Source: Phenylobacterium sp. (lineage in GTDB: Bacteria > Pseudomonadota > Alphaproteobacteria > Caulobacterales > Caulobacteraceae). Taken from it: 11,397 bases of DNA. The position numbers and the translations under genes are program-made. The stretch lies in the NCBI GenBank assembly GCA_028291285.1, contig JAQGIJ010000048.1, positions 1-11,397 on the forward strand, written 5' to 3'. The notes below the pieces were generated by a model. That model saw nothing but the letters and a program-made list of their open reading frames with translations, did not search any database and was not told where the DNA came from. Shown one piece after another: positions 1 to 5,611 of this stretch (its first letter is position 1; the number at the start of each line of letters is the position of its first letter).

Positions 1-203
1 TGCAGACCGCCTCTAGCTCGCTGCACGGCCAGAACACCATGACCATCCGCAACAAGGCCATCGGCGACGTCGTGGGCGCGCGCCTGGTGGCGTTCTCCAA
101 GGCCCCGACGATCACCTACGCCAAGGAGGGCGGCGTCAACGAGTGGGAGTTCCACTGCGGGGCGATCGACACGCTCCTCGGCTCCGGCGCGCCGGCGGTC
201 TGA
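1..203 (+). CDS. Phage tail tube protein (3' end only)
   Basis: This is the last 66 codons of a gene whose start lies before the window; it is read from position 3 and stops at TGA 201-203. The visible part has the ending typical of the tail tube proteins of PhiTE/KPP10-type myoviruses (formerly DUF3277): a TMTIRN strand, a short VGARLVAFSKAP stretch, then EWEFHCGAIDTLLG near the C-terminus. Such proteins stack as hexameric rings to form the inner tube through which DNA passes. Its position directly before a tail assembly chaperone and tape measure gene fits this role, and a sheath gene would be expected upstream. The family call rests on recalled C-terminal pattern and gene order, since only about 40-50% of the protein is likely visible. 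Confidence 0.72.
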   Translation, partial: QTASSSLHGQNTMTIRNKAIGDVVGARLVAFSKAPTITYAKEGGVNEWEFHCGAIDTLLGSGAPAV

Positions 204-206
204 GGA
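202..206 (+). promoter_or_regulatory. Ribosome binding site supporting a CTG start at 214
   Basis: GAGGA at 202-206 overlaps the tube stop codon and lies 7 nt before CTG 214. No comparable purine-rich motif precedes the downstream GTG at 250, so this site decides the chaperone start in favour of 214. Confidence 0.55.
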
Positions 207-213
207 CTGACGC

Positions 214-642
214 CTGAGGGAGATCACCGTCGGCGAGCACGACTACCGGGTGTCGCGGATCGACGCCCGCAAGCAGTTCCACGTCGTCCTCCGCCTCGCG
301 CCGGCGCTGCTCGGCATGATGCAGGCCGCCGCGGCTCCGGAGGGCGGCGCCCGCAGCTTGCTGGCCAGCGTCGGCCCCTTCACGGAGGCCATCGGGAAGG
401 TCAGCGACGAGGATGCCGACTATATCCTCGACACGCTGCTCGGCGCCGTACAGCGCAAGATCCCCGGTGATCGAGGCTGGGCCAGCGTCATGTCCGGCAG
501 CGGCTTTGCGAGTGGGATGATGTTCGAGGACATCGACCTCGCCGCGATGATGCAGCTCGCCTTCGAGGCCGGCCGGGAGAACCTCGAAGGTTTTTTCGGC
601 GCACTGGCGTCGTTCTCCCCCAGCGCTCAGCCCCAAGCGTAA
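214..642 (+). CDS. Tail assembly chaperone, zero-frame product
   Basis: A tail assembly chaperone coats the tape measure protein before the tube polymerises around it. Read from CTG 214 the product has 142 residues and begins LREITVGEHDYRV, followed by a KQFHVVLRLAP segment. From memory this matches TAC proteins of this tail type, which usually begin with Met in place of this Leu. The first in-frame stop upstream is TGA 208-210, so 214 is the most upstream plausible start. An ATG/GTG-only search would choose GTG 250 and lose 12 conserved-looking residues. The rest is helical and acidic (DEDADYILDTLLGAVQ) and ends in a low-complexity tail after the slippery site. The gene lies between tube and tape measure, as TACs do. 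CTG initiation is inferred from homology pattern and RBS spacing. Confidence 0.75.
   Translation: MREITVGEHDYRVSRIDARKQFHVVLRLAPALLGMMQAAAAPEGGARSLLASVGPFTEAIGKVSDEDADYILDTLLGAVQRKIPGDRGWASVMSGSGFASGMMFEDIDLAAMMQLAFEAGRENLEGFFGALASFSPSAQPQA
591..597 (+). promoter_or_regulatory. Programmed -1 ribosomal frameshift site (T TTT TTC)
   Basis: In the chaperone frame the codons are GGT TTT TTC, so 591-597 reads T TTT TTC, a perfect X XXY YYZ heptamer. Slipping back one base lets both tRNAs re-pair and moves translation into a frame that stays open to TGA 819-821. A weak nested structure is possible downstream: CTGGC 604-608 can pair with GCCAG 648-652, starting 6 nt after the heptamer, but it competes at one base with a small hairpin at 634-648. 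Slippery sites in TAC genes are a well-established feature of long-tailed phages (lambda G/GT, P2 E/E'). The heptamer is seen directly; its use in vivo is inferred. Confidence 0.85.
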
Positions 643-821
643 CGCTTGCCAGCCTGCCAAGTGGCGAGGACTGGCTCTGGCGCGCGGTGATCCGCGGCAA
701 GCTCGACCCCAAGAGCCTGATCGACGGCTCGGTGGATCTCGCCTTCATCGCGGATCTGAACGACGCGCTGGACGTGGCCGACGAGAACGACCGCCGGATT
801 GAGGAGGCGTCACGGAAATGA
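597..821 (+). CDS. Tail assembly chaperone, -1 frameshift extension (T domain)
   Basis: This is the second part of the frameshifted chaperone; it has no start codon or RBS of its own. After slippage at 591-597 decoding resumes at CGG 597 and adds 74 residues, giving a fusion of about 202 residues from CTG 214. The extension contains GEDWLWRAVIRGKLDP, then SLIDGSVDLAFIADLNDAL, and ends in charged residues before TGA 819-821. That stop overlaps the tape measure start as ATGA (818-821), so translation of the long form delivers ribosomes to the next gene. In lambda the extended form (gpGT) binds the tape measure and recruits tube subunits; the same role is inferred here. Without frameshifting, 643-817 would be an unexplained 175-nt gap in an otherwise tightly packed operon. 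Confidence 0.82.
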   Translation, partial: RRTGVVLPQRSAPSVTLASLPSGEDWLWRAVIRGKLDPKSLIDGSVDLAFIADLNDALDVADENDRRIEEASRK

Positions 822-2791
822 GCGACGCTTCCTCGGTGATCAAAGAGTTCCTCGTCCGATTGGGCGTGACGGTCGACGAGCAGGGGATCAAGCGCTTCAG
901 CGACGGCATCGGGAAGGTCACGAAGGTGATCGGCACGATGGCCACCGCCGTCGAGGCCATGGCGCTCGCAACTTTCGCCGCGGTCAACGAAGTCGCCGAG
1001 CAGTTCTCGGACCTCTACTTCGCAGCCCAGCGGATCGGCTCGAGCGTCGAGGACATCAACGCCTTCGGGTTTGCGGTGAGCCAACTTGGCGGCACTGCGG
1101 ATGGCGCGAAGCGGTCGCTGGAGAACATGGCCGAGTGGGTGCGCTCCAACCCGGGTGGGGCAGCCTATCTCGAGGCGCTCGGCGTGCACCTGAAGTATGT
1201 GCACGGCCAGGCTCAACTCAGCGAGCAGGCGGTCGGCGACCTTGCGGACGCCTTCCGCAATATGCCGTACCCGATGGCCAAGCAGATCGCGACGAGCCTG
1301 GGCATCGACGACAAGACGCTGAAGGCGATGATCGCCGACACGCGCGCCTTCCAGGCCGAGTATCACCAGATCGCCGCGCAGAACGGCATGGATCAGGATG
1401 CGGCGGCGAAGAAGGCCGTCGAGTTTGCGCGGAGCATCAACGACCTGAAGGCGCGCGTCGGCCTGCTCGCATCTGAGCTGGCTTTGCGGCTCGCTCCGGC
1501 CATCGAGAGCATCGTCAACACGCTGATCCGCTTGGACGGCGTGACCCACGGGTGGTCGACAGGCTTGGCGGCGGCGGCCCTTGCGCTTGGGCCAATCAGC
1601 CTCCTGCTGCGGCCCCTGGTCACTGGCCTGGTGGAGGCTGTTGGGGGTCTTGAGGGCTTCGGCGCCGCCGCCGCTGTGGTTGGGGAGGTGCTTAGCGGTC
1701 CGGTCGGCTGGATCGCCGCGCTGGTCGCCGGCCTCGCGGTGTTGCTCGCCCGCAGCCAGGAGGTCCGCGACGGGGTCTCGCAGGCGTTCGCCAGCGCCGC
1801 GCCGGAGGTCAAGGCCGCGCTCGCCGACATGCGCGACGCCATCGACCCGCTGGTTCAGGCCTGCATCAGCCTCGGCGAGGTCGCGGTCGCCGCCGGCCGC
1901 TATCTGGTGGCCGGGCTCGGCCCTGCCATCGGCCCGCTGGTCGCGGACGGCCTGAAGCTGATCACCGACGGGATGCACTTCCTGGCCGACGTGATCCGCG
2001 TCGTCATCGACCTGCTCACCCTGAACTGGGCCAAGGCCTGGAGCGACCTCGGCCGCGTCGGGCGCGACATGGTCAAGGGGATGGCCGATCAGGTGCAGGG
2101 TCTGGTCGGCGTCGTCGACGGGGCGGTGAAGGGCATTCAGCGGCTCTGGTATGCCGCGACCCACCACGGCCAGCTGCCCCAGGAGCCGGCGCCCAGGGCC
2201 GCGCCTGCGCCCGCGCGCCCGAACCCCGCCGCCGCACCCGCGCCGGCTGGCGACAGCTCGCTGCCGGCAGGGATGCGCCGCAACAACCCGGGCAACCTTC
2301 GCCGCTGGGGCGACGCGCCGATAGAGGGCGGCTTCGCCCATTTCGCGACGGCGCAGGACGGCCTCACGGCCATGGCGAAGAACCTGATCCGCTACGGCCA
2401 GCGCGGCCTCGACACGGTGAAGGCGATCATCTCCACGTGGGCGCCGGCGAACGAGAACGACACGGCGGCCTATATCCGCTCAGTATCAAAGCAGCTCGGC
2501 GTCGGGGCCAACCAGGCGCTCAACCTCGCGGACCCGGCCACGCTGCAGAAGCTGATGCACGCCATCACGCTGCACGAGAACGGTCGCGACCCCTATTCGT
2601 CGGGGCTCTACGGCCAGGCCGCCGCGTCGGCGCTGAACGGCGCAGGCCGCGCGCCGGTGCAGATGAGCCAGAAGACGGACATCCACGTGCACGGCGCTGG
2701 CGATCCCCAAGCCGCCGGGCGGGCGGTGGCCGGCGAGCAGCAGCGGGTGAATGGCAACCTGATCCGCAACTTGAAGGGGCTGGCGAGCTGA
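818..2791 (+). CDS. Tail tape measure protein with C-terminal NNPGN-type domain
   Basis: This 657-residue protein sets tail length and sits inside the tube; it follows the chaperone directly, with an ATGA overlap at the start and GAGGAGG at 801-807. Residues 1-240 are mostly helical and alanine-rich. Hydrophobic, membrane-like segments lie at about 249-275 and 298-311, as is common in tape measures that insert into the inner membrane. A Pro/Ala linker (about 452-485) leads to a separate domain at about 486-600 that opens with RRNNPGNLRRWG and ends with LHENGRDPY (HENG at 586-589). Domains with this RNNPGN...HENG pattern occur in phage virion proteins annotated as structural or P5-like; a cell-wall-degrading role is suspected but unproven. 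The fusion would place it at the tail tip for ejection into the periplasm. The tape measure call is firm; the domain's enzymatic role is inference. Confidence 0.88.
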   Translation: MSDASSVIKEFLVRLGVTVDEQGIKRFSDGIGKVTKVIGTMATAVEAMALATFAAVNEVAEQFSDLYFAAQRIGSSVEDINAFGFAVSQLGGTADGAKRSLENMAEWVRSNPGGAAYLEALGVHLKYVHGQAQLSEQAVGDLADAFRNMPYPMAKQIATSLGIDDKTLKAMIADTRAFQAEYHQIAAQNGMDQDAAAKKAVEFARSINDLKARVGLLASELALRLAPAIESIVNTLIRLDGVTHGWSTGLAAAALALGPISLLLRPLVTGLVEAVGGLEGFGAAAAVVGEVLSGPVGWIAALVAGLAVLLARSQEVRDGVSQAFASAAPEVKAALADMRDAIDPLVQACISLGEVAVAAGRYLVAGLGPAIGPLVADGLKLITDGMHFLADVIRVVIDLLTLNWAKAWSDLGRVGRDMVKGMADQVQGLVGVVDGAVKGIQRLWYAATHHGQLPQEPAPRAAPAPARPNPAAAPAPAGDSSLPAGMRRNNPGNLRRWGDAPIEGGFAHFATAQDGLTAMAKNLIRYGQRGLDTVKAIISTWAPANENDTAAYIRSVSKQLGVGANQALNLADPATLQKLMHAITLHENGRDPYSSGLYGQAAASALNGAGRAPVQMSQKTDIHVHGAGDPQAAGRAVAGEQQRVNGNLIRNLKGLAS

Positions 2792-3360
2792 TGGCTGGCC
2801 TCCTGGATCTGGTCACCTTCAGCCCAAAGCGCAGCATCGGCAGCTTCTCAACCTATGTGGCGATCGAGGAACAGCACACCGACGAGCTGACGATCACCCA
2901 GCATCCCGTCGAGAAGGGGCCTGAGGTTTCCGACCACGCCTTCAAGAACCCGTCCCAGCTGGTCATCCATGCCGGCTGGTCCAATTCCAGCCTGGCCGCG
3001 CTCACCCAAGGCATCAGCGATCTGCTGTCCGGCGACGTCGGGTCCCTGCTGCGGCCCAGCTACGCGAAGGACGTGTACGACCAGTTGCTCAGCCTGCAGG
3101 CCACGCGCGAGCCCTTCGACGTCCATACCGGCAAGCGCTCCTACACGAGCATGTTGATGCGCTCGATCGCGGTCACCACGAACGCCGAGACCGAGAACGT
3201 GCTCGTGGTCACGGCGACCTTCCAGCAGGTGATCATCGTGCAGACCCAGGTCACCGCCGTGCCCGCCGCCAACGTCCAGGCCAACCCGGCCAAGACCGCG
3301 GCCCCGGTGAACGCCGGCACGAAACAGCCGCAGGCCGCCGCGCTCAGCCCGGGAGGCTGA
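2791..3360 (+). CDS. Dit-like baseplate/distal tail protein
   Basis: This 189-residue protein starts at ATG 2791, overlapping the tape measure stop (TGATG), with AAGGGG upstream. The body has the pattern of Dit-like phage tail proteins: an early strand, then LTITQHPVEKGPEVSDHAFKNP, LVIHAGWSNS, a helical YDQLLSLQATREPFDVHTGKRSY segment, and SIAVTTNAETENVLVVTATFQQVIIV near residues 125-152. These proteins form the ring joining the tube to the central baseplate. The last 35 or so residues are Ala/Pro/Asn-rich and probably disordered. Reading the same frame further upstream would overlap most of the tape measure domain and has no RBS, so the ATG at 2791 is preferred. Gene order (tape measure, Dit, plug) supports the call. 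Confidence 0.8.
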   Translation: MAGLLDLVTFSPKRSIGSFSTYVAIEEQHTDELTITQHPVEKGPEVSDHAFKNPSQLVIHAGWSNSSLAALTQGISDLLSGDVGSLLRPSYAKDVYDQLLSLQATREPFDVHTGKRSYTSMLMRSIAVTTNAETENVLVVTATFQQVIIVQTQVTAVPAANVQANPAKTAAPVNAGTKQPQAAALSPGG

Positions 3361-3361
3361 C

Positions 3362-3670
3362 GTGGCCACGTTCGAGATCCCACTGACGCCGGAGGCGCAG
3401 ACGTTCCGCATCGCGCTGGCCGGCGTGAGCTACCAGCTGACCCTGCTCTGGCGCGAGACGACGGAGGGCGGCTGGACTTTGGACATCGCCAACGATGGCG
3501 GCTCGCCGCTGGTCCAGGGAATCCCGCTGGTCACCGGCGCCGACCTGCTGGAGCCGTACGCCTACCTCGGGTTCGGCGGGCAGCTGATCGTCCAGACCGA
3601 TCACCAAGTTGGTGCGGTCCCGACCTACGCGAACCTCGGCCAGGCCTCGCACCTCTACTTCTTGGATTAG
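3362..3670 (+). CDS. Baseplate plug protein (Pam3 gp18-like)
   Basis: This 102-residue protein starts with GTG 3362, 5 nt after GGGAGG (3351-3356). It shows the compact beta-rich pattern of the cyanophage Pam3 gp18 plug family: IPLTPEAQTFRIALAGVSY at the start, TLDIANDGGSPLVQGIPLVTGADLL in the middle, and YAYLGFGGQLIVQTD followed by LGQASHLYFLD at the end. The family protein closes the central channel of a simple contractile baseplate. In related tails the hub gene is expected directly downstream, but here it comes only after a 2.5-kb cassette (3680-6184). The call is from recalled family pattern and synteny. Confidence 0.82.
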   Translation: MATFEIPLTPEAQTFRIALAGVSYQLTLLWRETTEGGWTLDIANDGGSPLVQGIPLVTGADLLEPYAYLGFGGQLIVQTDHQVGAVPTYANLGQASHLYFLD

Positions 3671-3679
3671 CGGCCGGAC

Positions 3680-3862
3680 CTAGCGCTCGGCGGTGAGCGC
3701 CGCTTCGATCATGGCTCTGATCGCCTCAGACCGCGTCATCCCGCGGCTAGACGCCCAGGCCTCAACCTTCTGAACTACGCCCGGCGAGAGGCGGACCGTA
3801 ATGGTGGGGTCTTGGCCCGTTGCAGGGCGACCGCGCTTTTTTTGCGATACGGGAATTGACAT
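3680..3862 (-). CDS. Ribbon-helix-helix DNA-binding protein (probable cassette repressor)
   Basis: Read from the ATG at 3862 (minus strand) this is a 60-residue protein. Residues 8-13 (KKRGRP) form an AT-hook-like basic motif. Residues 20-26 (TITVRLS) fit the ribbon strand, about 27-39 the first helix, and MTRSEAIRAMIEAAL (42-56) the second helix, the arrangement of the RHH/CopG/Arc family. Such proteins bind inverted repeats as dimers. A perfect inverted repeat (3862-3880) overlaps its own start codon, which suggests autoregulation and control of the divergent operon. A TTG codon at 3895 would add 11 residues (MARLFCDTLSR), but neither start has a clear Shine-Dalgarno sequence, so the start is uncertain and translation from 3862 might be leaderless. 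It ends 9 nt from the convergent plug gene. Confidence 0.82.
   Translation of the reverse strand: MSIPVSQKKRGRPATGQDPTITVRLSPGVVQKVEAWASSRGMTRSEAIRAMIEAALTAER
3683..3700. terminator. Small inverted repeat at the convergent plug/repressor gene ends
   Basis: GCGCTC (3683-3688) and GAGCGC (3695-3700) form a 6-bp perfect stem with a 6-nt loop, 12 nt after the plug stop and within the last codons of the minus-strand repressor gene. There is no T-run on either side. It could slow polymerase or act as a weak terminator, but in such GC-rich sequence it may be chance. Confidence 0.25.
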
Positions 3863-3884
3863 GCGACTTAATGTGTCGCAGAAA
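3856..3884 (+). promoter_or_regulatory. Candidate divergent promoter for the cassette operon
   Basis: TTGACA at 3856-3861 matches the -35 consensus exactly. A 17-bp spacer, almost wholly filled by the inverted repeat, leads to CAGAAA at 3879-3884, which is a poor -10 match. The start site would fall near 3890, about 65 nt before the first operon gene at 3955. The -35 box and operator placement are suggestive; the weak -10 keeps confidence low. Confidence 0.4.
3862..3880. promoter_or_regulatory. Inverted-repeat operator, likely bound by the RHH protein
   Basis: TGCGAC (3862-3867) and GTCGCA (3875-3880) are perfect inverted half-sites separated by 7 bp and centred at 3871. The repeat overlaps the RHH start codon and directly abuts a TTGACA box on the + strand. 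Ribbon-helix-helix dimers typically bind palindromes of about this size next to their own genes. The repeat is seen directly; the binding is inferred. Confidence 0.55.
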
Positions 3885-3954
3885 AGGCGGGCCAAGGCAA
3901 GGGCTGGTACCCCTCGCCAAGGCCCTAACCCAGAACCGACGAATGGAGCTCGTC

Positions 3955-4128
3955 ATGTCCCAAGCTGCCCTTACATATAGCACCGACCGCGCCGCGCGCG
4001 AGTTGGCTGCCGATCTCCTCGCCCCCTTCTTCCCCGGCTGGCGCGGCGAAGCGCCGGAGCCGGCGCTCGCGACCCCGATCAACAACCGCCCGGCCCCCGC
4101 CGCGGCGCGCGTTCTGGAGTTTGCGTGA
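3955..4128 (+). CDS. Small hypothetical protein, first gene of cassette operon
   Basis: A 57-residue protein is predicted from ATG 3955, which has GGAG (3945-3948) 6 nt upstream. The same frame is open back to 3820 but that part overlaps the repressor gene and operator, so the later start is preferred; ATG 3943 is a less likely alternative. The N-terminal half (TDRAARELAADLLAPFF) could form an amphipathic helix, and the rest is Pro/Ala-rich (PGWRGEAPEPALATP, NRPAPAAARV). I recognise no family. The stop overlaps the next start as TGATG, which implies translational coupling. Confidence 0.6.
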   Translation: MSQAALTYSTDRAARELAADLLAPFFPGWRGEAPEPALATPINNRPAPAAARVLEFA

Positions 4129-4472
4129 TGCGAGGGCACGCGACACGTCGCGCCCTGTTGTCGGCGGCGCCCACCATCGCCGCCTTGGCGGCGGTCCCAT
4201 TCACCGCTCAAGCTGAGCAGCCGAAGGATCAGCGCAACGACCCTCGCGCCTACATCGAGTATGTCGCGGGCCTCCATCCCAAGGGGCGGCTGGCCGCGAC
4301 CAAGGCGATGTCGCTGGGGCTCAAGCCGCACGACTGCATGAGCGTGCAGTTGCATGACCATCACCCTGGCGTGGACCTGCCGCGGCTGACCTTCGGAGAG
4401 CCGGAGAAGTCCCTGGTCAACGTCATCGTCAGCCCCGCCGAGTTGTGGGTCCGCGACGGGGTGACCTTCTGA
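4128..4472 (+). CDS. Small exported protein with Tat/Sec-like signal peptide, function unknown
   Basis: This 114-residue protein starts at ATG 4128, overlapping the previous stop, with GGAG at 4116-4119. The N-terminus has a twin arginine (R7, R8 in TRRALLS), an alanine/leucine-rich core (about 9-25) and a likely signal peptidase site A27-Q28-A29 before E30. The motif is close to, but not a full match of, the Tat consensus (S/T-R-R-x-F-L-K). The mature part (about 85 residues) contains DPRAYIEYVAGLHPKGRLAA, then a His-rich stretch (HDCMSVQLHDHHPG) with the only cysteine, and ends WVRDGVTF. I do not recognise a functional family. A phage-encoded exported protein next to a repressor-controlled promoter could be a lysogeny cargo gene or an envelope factor; this is inference. 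Confidence 0.68.
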   Translation: MRGHATRRALLSAAPTIAALAAVPFTAQAEQPKDQRNDPRAYIEYVAGLHPKGRLAATKAMSLGLKPHDCMSVQLHDHHPGVDLPRLTFGEPEKSLVNVIVSPAELWVRDGVTF

Positions 4473-5116
4473 TGGCCGCCGCGAAGCAATCCACGGCCAT
4501 CGAGCTGCCGCCGCTGAACATTCAGACGATCGAGGTTCCGATTGTCGGCGACAGCGGGCTGATCTGCCATGCGTGGTCGAAGAAGGCCCGCGAACAGATG
4601 CTGGCCAAGCAGATGAAGAAGGCGACGTCGGCGAAGTCGGCGAAGGACCCGTTCCGCGATTTCTGCGAGAGCCTCTACTGGCTGGACGACATGCCTGACG
4701 AACCTAAGCCAGAGGACGTGGAACGGGCGCGGTTCGGGTTCCCCGCGGTGGCGTTCAAGGGCGCGGCAGTCACCGCCGTCACCACCATGGGATCGATGAC
4801 GAAAGTCATGGCTCGCCAGTGCTTTCACATCGTCGGCGAGTACGTTGAGCTTCTCGGCGACGCGCCTTCGATGCGCGAGGATATGGTGCGCGTTGGCATG
4901 GGGACGGCGGACATCCGCTTCCGCGGAGAGTTCGAGCGCTGGGCGGCGGTGCTGCGGATCCAGCACAACGCCTCGGTGCTCTCAGCGGAACAGGTCGTCA
5001 GCCTCGTCCATGCCGGCGGGTTCGGTGTCGGGATCGGCGACTGGCGACCGGAGAAGGACGGCGTCTCCGGCCGCTTCCACGTGGCCACCGCCGAAGAAAT
5101 GGCGGCGTTCCAATGA
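4472..5116 (+). CDS. Conserved phage protein of unknown function (214 aa)
   Basis: The start is ATG 4472, overlapping the upstream stop as TGATG; an in-frame GTG at 4445 lies inside the previous gene and is rejected. The sequence resembles a protein I have seen in many temperate phages of Proteobacteria without assigned function. Key blocks are GLICHAWSKKAREQMLAKQ (29-47), FGFPAVAFKGAAV (88-100), MREDMVRVG (134-142), ADIRFRGEF (146-154), SAEQVVSLVHAGGFGVGIG (171-189) and DWRPEKDG (190-197). There is no signal peptide or membrane segment, so it is probably cytoplasmic. The gene overlaps the next one by ATGA, and from memory the two travel together, more often in early/recombination regions than in a tail operon. 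Role unknown. Confidence 0.72.
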   Translation: MAAAKQSTAIELPPLNIQTIEVPIVGDSGLICHAWSKKAREQMLAKQMKKATSAKSAKDPFRDFCESLYWLDDMPDEPKPEDVERARFGFPAVAFKGAAVTAVTTMGSMTKVMARQCFHIVGEYVELLGDAPSMREDMVRVGMGTADIRFRGEFERWAAVLRIQHNASVLSAEQVVSLVHAGGFGVGIGDWRPEKDGVSGRFHVATAEEMAAFQ

Positions 5117-5607
5117 GCGCGGTCAGGTGGCTGTGGCGGGAGGGCGCGCATGTGCGGCTCGACGCCAACAAGGCCGGGCGCGAAATGGAAGATATCCGGC
5201 GCCGCAACGGCGACCGGCTGACGCCGGAAGCGGTGCTTGAGCGGGCAAGAAGCGCCAACTCAGCGCTGCACGAGCATTTCGAATGGGACAACGACAAGGC
5301 GGCCGAGCAACACCGTCTCGGCCAGGCCGGAGAGTTGATCCGGTCAATCCAGATCGACGTCTCCAAGTCGAACCTTGAGATCAAGCCCATTCGGGCGTTC
5401 GTAAACGTTCAGCAGGGCGGCTCTCAGCACTACACCTCAACGGTGCACGCGCTGAGCGACGCTGAGCTTCGCGCCCAGGTCCTCGCCAAGGCCTGGGACG
5501 ATCTGGAGGCGTGGCGGCGACGTCACGCAGAGCTCACCGAGTTCGCGAAGATCTTCGCGAGCATCGATGAGGCTCGGGTCGCCATCAAAGGATCCGAAAC
5601 GAGGTAG
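5113..5607 (+). CDS. Conserved phage protein of unknown function (164 aa)
   Basis: This is the fourth gene of the cassette operon, starting at ATG 5113 with a 4-base overlap (ATGA) with the previous stop. The N-terminal part begins VRWLWREGAHVRLDANKAG and continues with LTPEAVLERAR (36-46) and LHEHFEWDNDKAAEQHRL (52-69). These are the conserved blocks of a small phage protein that I recall as a common neighbour of the preceding gene. The middle (about 75-115) is predicted beta-rich, and the C-terminus (about 117-150, including LEAWRRRHAELTEF) is a charged helix that may form a coiled coil. No enzyme motif or signal peptide is visible. The pair may act together, since they are co-translated. 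The stop is followed at once by the GGCNN repeat array. Confidence 0.72.
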   Translation: MSAVRWLWREGAHVRLDANKAGREMEDIRRRNGDRLTPEAVLERARSANSALHEHFEWDNDKAAEQHRLGQAGELIRSIQIDVSKSNLEIKPIRAFVNVQQGGSQHYTSTVHALSDAELRAQVLAKAWDDLEAWRRRHAELTEFAKIFASIDEARVAIKGSETR

Positions 5608-5611
5608 GGCA

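Noticed and set aside
634..648. CAAGCG-TAA-CGCTTG palindrome around the zero-frame chaperone stop
   Set aside because: Considered as a terminator or main frameshift stimulator. It has no T-run, the tape measure gene must be transcribed through it, and at 37 nt from the heptamer it is too far to be the usual stimulator alone.
488..2341. A 617-codon open frame on the minus strand across the chaperone and tape measure genes
   Set aside because: It is antisense to well-supported tail genes, is composed of Arg/Ala/Gly/His-rich low-complexity protein typical of antisense frames in high-GC DNA, and has no recognisable domain.
2437..2790. An N-terminal extension of the Dit-like gene into the tape measure gene
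   Set aside because: The translated segment is Arg-rich shadow sequence, and the TGATG overlap at 2789-2793 is the repeated junction type of this operon.
3891..3923. Direct repeat GCCAAGGC at 3891-3898 and 3916-3923
   Set aside because: Only 8 bp long in GC-rich leader sequence; chance is likely and no function is indicated.
3820..3954. An upstream extension of the 57-aa protein to 3820
   Set aside because: It would overlap the repressor gene, operator and promoter on the opposite strand; ATG 3955 has a well-spaced GGAG.
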